This document shows positions 5,109 through 7,710 of a stretch of 7,710 nucleotides of DNA, piece by piece. The position numbers and the translations under genes were made by a program. Source of the stretch: Candidatus Saccharibacteria bacterium UBA1788 (lineage in GTDB: Bacteria; Patescibacteriota; Saccharimonadia; Saccharimonadales; Saccharimonadaceae); the NCBI GenBank assembly GCA_002315165.1, contig DCGC01000015.1:24566-32275 (forward strand). The letters run 5' to 3'. The notes below the pieces were generated by a model, which did not search any database, was not told the DNA's origin, and saw only the letters and a program-made list of their open reading frames with translations. Positions within the stretch are counted from its first letter, which is position 1, and each line of letters begins with the position of its first letter.

Positions 5109-6572
5109 GTGAGTAAAACCGACATCTCGAAACTTTTTTTATACCGCTACCGATTCTATATTGGTTATATATTATTAAGCATAGCGTTCGTTGCTCTTTT
5201 ATTTATATTGCCGCTAATCTCCCCAAACGGCCTATCGACCGCCGAAATGCAATCTACTGTCGATTCTTACAATCTTCATTTTTCTTCAATCACTAGTGGA
5301 GATCTCGTCGATCTTCCATACCATATTCTCCAAAAAATCTGTATTTTATTCTTCGGATTTTCCATCTACTCAATCAAACTTCCTAGTATTATTATTGGCC
5401 TATTTTTAGGACTACTCCTTATTCTTCTGCTTAACCGTTGGTTCAAATCAAACGTCGCGCTTCTTGCATCTATCCTAACCGTATTATCCGTCCCATTCCT
5501 ATACCTAGCTGGGTCCGGAACTCCGCTCATTATGCTCGTTTTTTGGCCAACTTTTCTGCTTTGGCTCGGTTCAAAAATCCAAGGCGTTAAAAAGCCGCGC
5601 CCTCTCTATTGTTTTGTCTTTGCTTTTGCACTTCTATTATCTATTTTTACGCCGCATCTAATTTATCTAGCCATTTTTATCATTCTTTTTGCCATAGTCC
5701 AACCCCACCTCCGCTTCACCATTAAAACTCTTCCAAAATTTCCACTTATTTTGACTATTCTAATCATCTTAGGCGGCGCCAGCATGCTCCTTATTAACAT
5801 CATTTCTAATCCCTCGGTCGCACTCTCCCTCTTTTTTGCAGAAAACTTCAATGCTGGTGATTACCTTAACAATATCAAAACGGCAATCGCTCCATATTTC
5901 TCATGGGGCACGGTTCTAGAAGGGGTCTATTTGTCTCCGCTTATCGGGCTTGCTACTTTTGCTATTGCGCTTACCGGACTCTTCTCTACTCGCAAAGGTT
6001 TCTTTGCTTCGCGCAATTCCATCGCAACCTATCTTATCATCTTTACCCTACTATTATCAGGGCTCAATCCAGATTCGTCACTATTACTTCTACTACCACT
6101 TTCTATCCTTATTGCGCATGGTTTGCGTTATATTCTCGAAAAATGGTATGGGCTATTCCCAGAAAATCCCTACGCAAGAATTCTTGCCATAGCACCAATC
6201 AGCCTTTTTCTAGGCATCATCATCATCTCCGATTTGTCTCATTATATCTTCGGCTATAGATACTCACCAGCAGTAGCTAACCAGTTCAATGATGACATTA
6301 CCCTGGTATCAGAAGAACTAGACGAAAGTGTCTCGCTCTTGCTCGAATCGGGTTCATTGGAATATCAATTCTATCAAGTATATGAAGACCGCACTCATAA
6401 TATCAAAGTTGTAGATAAAGTCCCAAATAATCTCATTGGGCCCTTAGCAACTATCGGCAAATGGTCTGGCGAAGAAGAAATTTTATTGCCAGTTTCCAAA
6501 ATCATCACCTCGCCAAAATCTTATAACTCTGATAGAATATACGTATATAATATTTCAGATACCGAGGAGTAG
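5109..6572 (+). CDS. Polytopic membrane protein, probable GT-C-fold glycosyltransferase
   Basis: A 487-aa integral membrane protein with roughly 11-12 predicted hydrophobic spans (for example 17-38, 91-109, 115-136, 183-197, 211-231, 273-291, 324-341, 357-376) and a C-terminal soluble region (about 380-487), probably outside the membrane. The pattern resembles GT-C enzymes of the PMT/ArnT type, which move sugars from polyprenyl-phosphate carriers. It has a first outer loop with an acidic residue (LSTAEMQ, Glu46, where the catalytic Asp/Glu would lie), then FFGFSIYSIKLPSIIIG (81-97), matching the usual 'fG.s....RLPs...g' stretch. A late LLPLSILIAHGLRYIL (328-343) resembles the conserved final helices. 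No exact family motif proves activity, so the assignment is tentative. It starts with GTG, 23 nt after dnaB, and ends 3 nt before ybaB. A surface-polymer gene inside a replication cluster is unusual. Confidence 0.9.
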   Translation: MSKTDISKLFLYRYRFYIGYILLSIAFVALLFILPLISPNGLSTAEMQSTVDSYNLHFSSITSGDLVDLPYHILQKICILFFGFSIYSIKLPSIIIGLFLGLLLILLLNRWFKSNVALLASILTVLSVPFLYLAGSGTPLIMLVFWPTFLLWLGSKIQGVKKPRPLYCFVFAFALLLSIFTPHLIYLAIFIILFAIVQPHLRFTIKTLPKFPLILTILIILGGASMLLINIISNPSVALSLFFAENFNAGDYLNNIKTAIAPYFSWGTVLEGVYLSPLIGLATFAIALTGLFSTRKGFFASRNSIATYLIIFTLLLSGLNPDSSLLLLLPLSILIAHGLRYILEKWYGLFPENPYARILAIAPISLFLGIIIISDLSHYIFGYRYSPAVANQFNDDITLVSEELDESVSLLLESGSLEYQFYQVYEDRTHNIKVVDKVPNNLIGPLATIGKWSGEEEILLPVSKIITSPKSYNSDRIYVYNISDTEE

Positions 6573-6575
6573 ATT

Positions 6576-6872
6576 ATGGGTCAAACAATGGACCAAATGA
6601 AAATGATTAACCAACTACGCAAAGCACAAAAAGATCTCAAAAACGAAATCGTTGAAGTTGAAGCTGGTAATGGCGCAGTCGTAGTCCAGATTAACGGTGA
6701 ACTTAAAATCAAAAAAGTCAAAATCGACCCAGAAAAAGTCGATTTAGACGACATTCACGAACTCGAACGCTGGATTGAAAACTGTCTTCGTGATGGCTAC
6801 GCTAAAGCTCAAGAAATCGCCACTGATAAAATGAAACCGCTAATGGGCGGACTTGGTAACTTCGGACTATAA
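6576..6872 (+). CDS. ybaB: YbaB/EbfC family nucleoid-associated DNA-binding protein
   Basis: YbaB/EbfC proteins are small dimeric DNA-binding proteins that associate with the nucleoid; the gene lies between dnaX and recR in many bacteria. The 98-aa product has typical length. It has an N-terminal helix (MDQMKMINQLRKAQKDL, 5-21), a beta sheet with the family core GNGAVVVQINGELKIKKVKIDPE (31-53), and a C-terminal helical stretch (about 57-88) ending in a Met/Gly-rich tail (KMKPLMGGLGNFGL). GAGGAG at 6564-6569, inside the end of the preceding gene, gives a 6-nt spacing to ATG 6576. A TATAAT at 6546-6551 could give extra transcription but lacks a TGn extension. The stop codon shares its last base with the recR ATG (TAATG), so translation of the two is probably coupled. 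Confidence 0.95.
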   Translation: MGQTMDQMKMINQLRKAQKDLKNEIVEVEAGNGAVVVQINGELKIKKVKIDPEKVDLDDIHELERWIENCLRDGYAKAQEIATDKMKPLMGGLGNFGL

Positions 6873-7477
6873 TGCTCCCAAAGGCTCTTGAAGACACCAT
6901 TGAGGCTCTCGGTAGATTGCCGGGGGTTGGACCGCGCACCGCAGAACGATATGCCTACTTTCTGTTCAGAGCAAACCCTCAGCTTTCAGCTAATATCGCC
7001 AATACCCTAACAAACCTCCACAGCTGCGTTAAATCATGTCCGATTACTTTTGCGCTCATCGATACATGCGACGACTTATCGCCGTTCTATTCCGATCCGT
7101 CTCGCGACAAAAAAACTATTCTCGTAGTTGAAGAGCCTCTTGATATTTATGCCATCGAACAAACCAAACAGTTTTCTGGTACTTACCACGTACTTGGCGG
7201 AGCCATTTCCCCAATCGACGGCATTACTCCAGACCAACTCCACATTAAAGAATTAGTCTCTCGCATCGCTAAGGACGAAGCAACGGAAGTTATCATAGCA
7301 ACCAACCCATCCGTCGAAGGGGAATCCACTGCTCTACTTCTTCAAAAAATCCTTCGCGAAAAATATCCAGCTCTTAAAATTACCCGCCTTGCTCGCGGCC
7401 TACCTCTCGGCGTAGATTTATCATATGCCGACCAAATTACACTTAGCACCGCATTATCTAATCGAACCAATCTATAA
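6872..7477 (+). CDS. recR: Recombination mediator protein RecR
   Basis: RecR works with RecO (and RecF) to load RecA onto SSB-coated gapped DNA. The 201-aa protein matches family length. It has an N-terminal helix-hairpin-helix (LPGVGPRTAERYAYFLF, 16-32), the region of the zinc finger (52-79), a Toprim domain (about 81-172) with ILVVEEPLDIYAIE, GGAISPIDGI (109-118) and ATNPSVEGESTA (143-154), and the C-terminal block LARGLPLGVDLSYAD (173-187). The zinc finger is degenerate. The first pair is Cys52 and Cys56 (three residues apart instead of two), and the positions of the second CxxC pair before DPSRD are Ser70 and Tyr73. Cys66 is the only other cysteine nearby. Translation starts by a TAATG overlap with ybaB. 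This is the classical ybaB-recR pair. Confidence 0.96.
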   Translation: MLPKALEDTIEALGRLPGVGPRTAERYAYFLFRANPQLSANIANTLTNLHSCVKSCPITFALIDTCDDLSPFYSDPSRDKKTILVVEEPLDIYAIEQTKQFSGTYHVLGGAISPIDGITPDQLHIKELVSRIAKDEATEVIIATNPSVEGESTALLLQKILREKYPALKITRLARGLPLGVDLSYADQITLSTALSNRTNL

Positions 7478-7483
7478 TACTTA

Positions 7484-7492
7484 TGTTATAAT
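7484..7492 (+). promoter_or_regulatory. Extended -10 promoter of rmuC, predicted leaderless
   Basis: TGTTATAAT lies in the 21-nt gap after recR; 6 nt separate it from ATG 7499, so transcription should start on the start codon. The hexamer lies within the left arm of a 10-bp inverted repeat (7486-7495 with 7502-7511). Confidence 0.6.
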
Positions 7493-7511
7493 ATCTATAT
7501 GGATATTATAA
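7486..7511. repeat. 10-bp perfect inverted repeat over the rmuC start
   Basis: TTATAATATC (7486-7495) and GATATTATAA (7502-7511) are exact reverse complements with a 6-nt spacer holding the start codon. The left arm contains the -10 hexamer. It could be an operator, or chance in very AT-rich sequence. Confidence 0.4.
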
Positions 7512-7710
7512 TTTTATTTTTATTATTAGTCATTGCTGCCTTACTCGTTTTTGATGTCTCGAAAAAATCTAATTCCGATCAAAAAGACTTCAAAAAACTC
7601 GAAGAGCGCATGATTCGTGTCGAAAGCGAAGTTGATAAGTTGGCTCCAAAAATCGAAACCGAATTCCGCGAAAATCGCAAAGAAATCTCCGACAATCTCA
7701 AGGGCATCCA
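7499..7710 (+). CDS. rmuC: Probable DNA recombination protein RmuC, N-terminal part
   Basis: The 5' end of a gene that runs off the right edge; 70 codons are visible. The protein opens with a single hydrophobic segment (about residues 2-18, MDIIILFLLLVIAALLVF), probably a membrane anchor. A strongly charged helical stretch (about 25-70) with coiled-coil character follows. The segment EFRENRKEISDNLKGI (55-70) matches the start of RmuC proteins, which typically have a short N-terminal membrane anchor, a coiled coil and a nuclease-like C-terminal domain, and limit certain DNA rearrangements. The nuclease-like domain lies outside the window, so the name depends on this short match and on the recR neighbourhood. 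Another membrane-anchored coiled-coil protein is possible. There is no SD; an extended -10 element ends 6 nt before the ATG. Confidence 0.7.
   Translation, partial: MDIIILFLLLVIAALLVFDVSKKSNSDQKDFKKLEERMIRVESEVDKLAPKIETEFRENRKEISDNLKGI

Noticed and set aside
5903..6259. Out-of-frame plus-strand ORF inside the membrane gene
   Set aside because: It overlaps convincing transmembrane coding in the main frame and its translation is Ser/Tyr/Arg-rich without structure; no ribosome binding site is seen.
6868..6873. TATAAT at the ybaB-recR junction as a recR promoter
   Set aside because: It overlaps the recR ATG itself, so transcription would start inside recR; it is explained by the codon context (CTA TAA TG).
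1..7710. CRISPR array, insertion sequence, toxin-antitoxin pair or phage genes
   Set aside because: No spaced direct repeats, transposase motifs, small paired ORFs or phage proteins are seen; the window is housekeeping chromosome.

Overview
The window reads as ordinary chromosome from a member of the Candidate Phyla Radiation (Patescibacteria), most probably a Saccharibacteria (TM7)-like organism. The evidence is indirect: compact gene packing, short informational proteins, several apparently leaderless mRNAs, a CPR-style conserved hypothetical after rplL, and DnaX and RecR proteins without their usual zinc-binding cysteines. The lineage is an inference; a 16S gene or protein tree would settle it. 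I see no mobile element, CRISPR array, tRNA or rRNA gene, and no clear sign of horizontal transfer.

Layout. Positions 1-82 hold the last codons of an unidentified plus-strand gene that runs tail to tail into rlmH (73-504, minus; 23S rRNA pseudouridine-1915 methyltransferase). A 180-bp gap carries two divergent promoters and a structured leader resembling the ribosomal L10 autoregulatory leader. The rplJ-rplL stalk operon follows (685-1603) and ends at a strong intrinsic terminator (about 1631-1663). A new promoter then drives an unrecognised 172-aa protein (1795-2313) with two similar beta-rich units.

From 2337 onward all genes are on the plus strand and almost touch: dnaX (clamp-loader subunit), dnaB (replicative helicase, overlapping dnaX by 23 nt), a polytopic membrane protein resembling GT-C glycosyltransferases, ybaB/ebfC (nucleoid-associated protein), recR (recombination mediator, overlapping ybaB by 1 nt), and the 5' end of a probable rmuC that runs off the window. 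This is the classical dnaX-ybaB-recR cluster, here with dnaB and a membrane gene inserted. Its theme is chromosome replication and repair.

The main points for a second look are: (1) a repeated promoter design in which an extended -10 element (TGnTATAAT or TGnTATGAT) lies 6-8 nt before the start codon of rlmH, dnaX, the membrane gene and rmuC, predicting leaderless transcripts; (2) parallel loss of zinc-binding cysteines in DnaX and RecR; (3) an in-frame A_AAA_AAG slippery heptamer in dnaX with a -1-frame stop five codons later; (4) the uncharacterised duplicated-domain protein next to rplL. I found no wholly new multi-gene system here.
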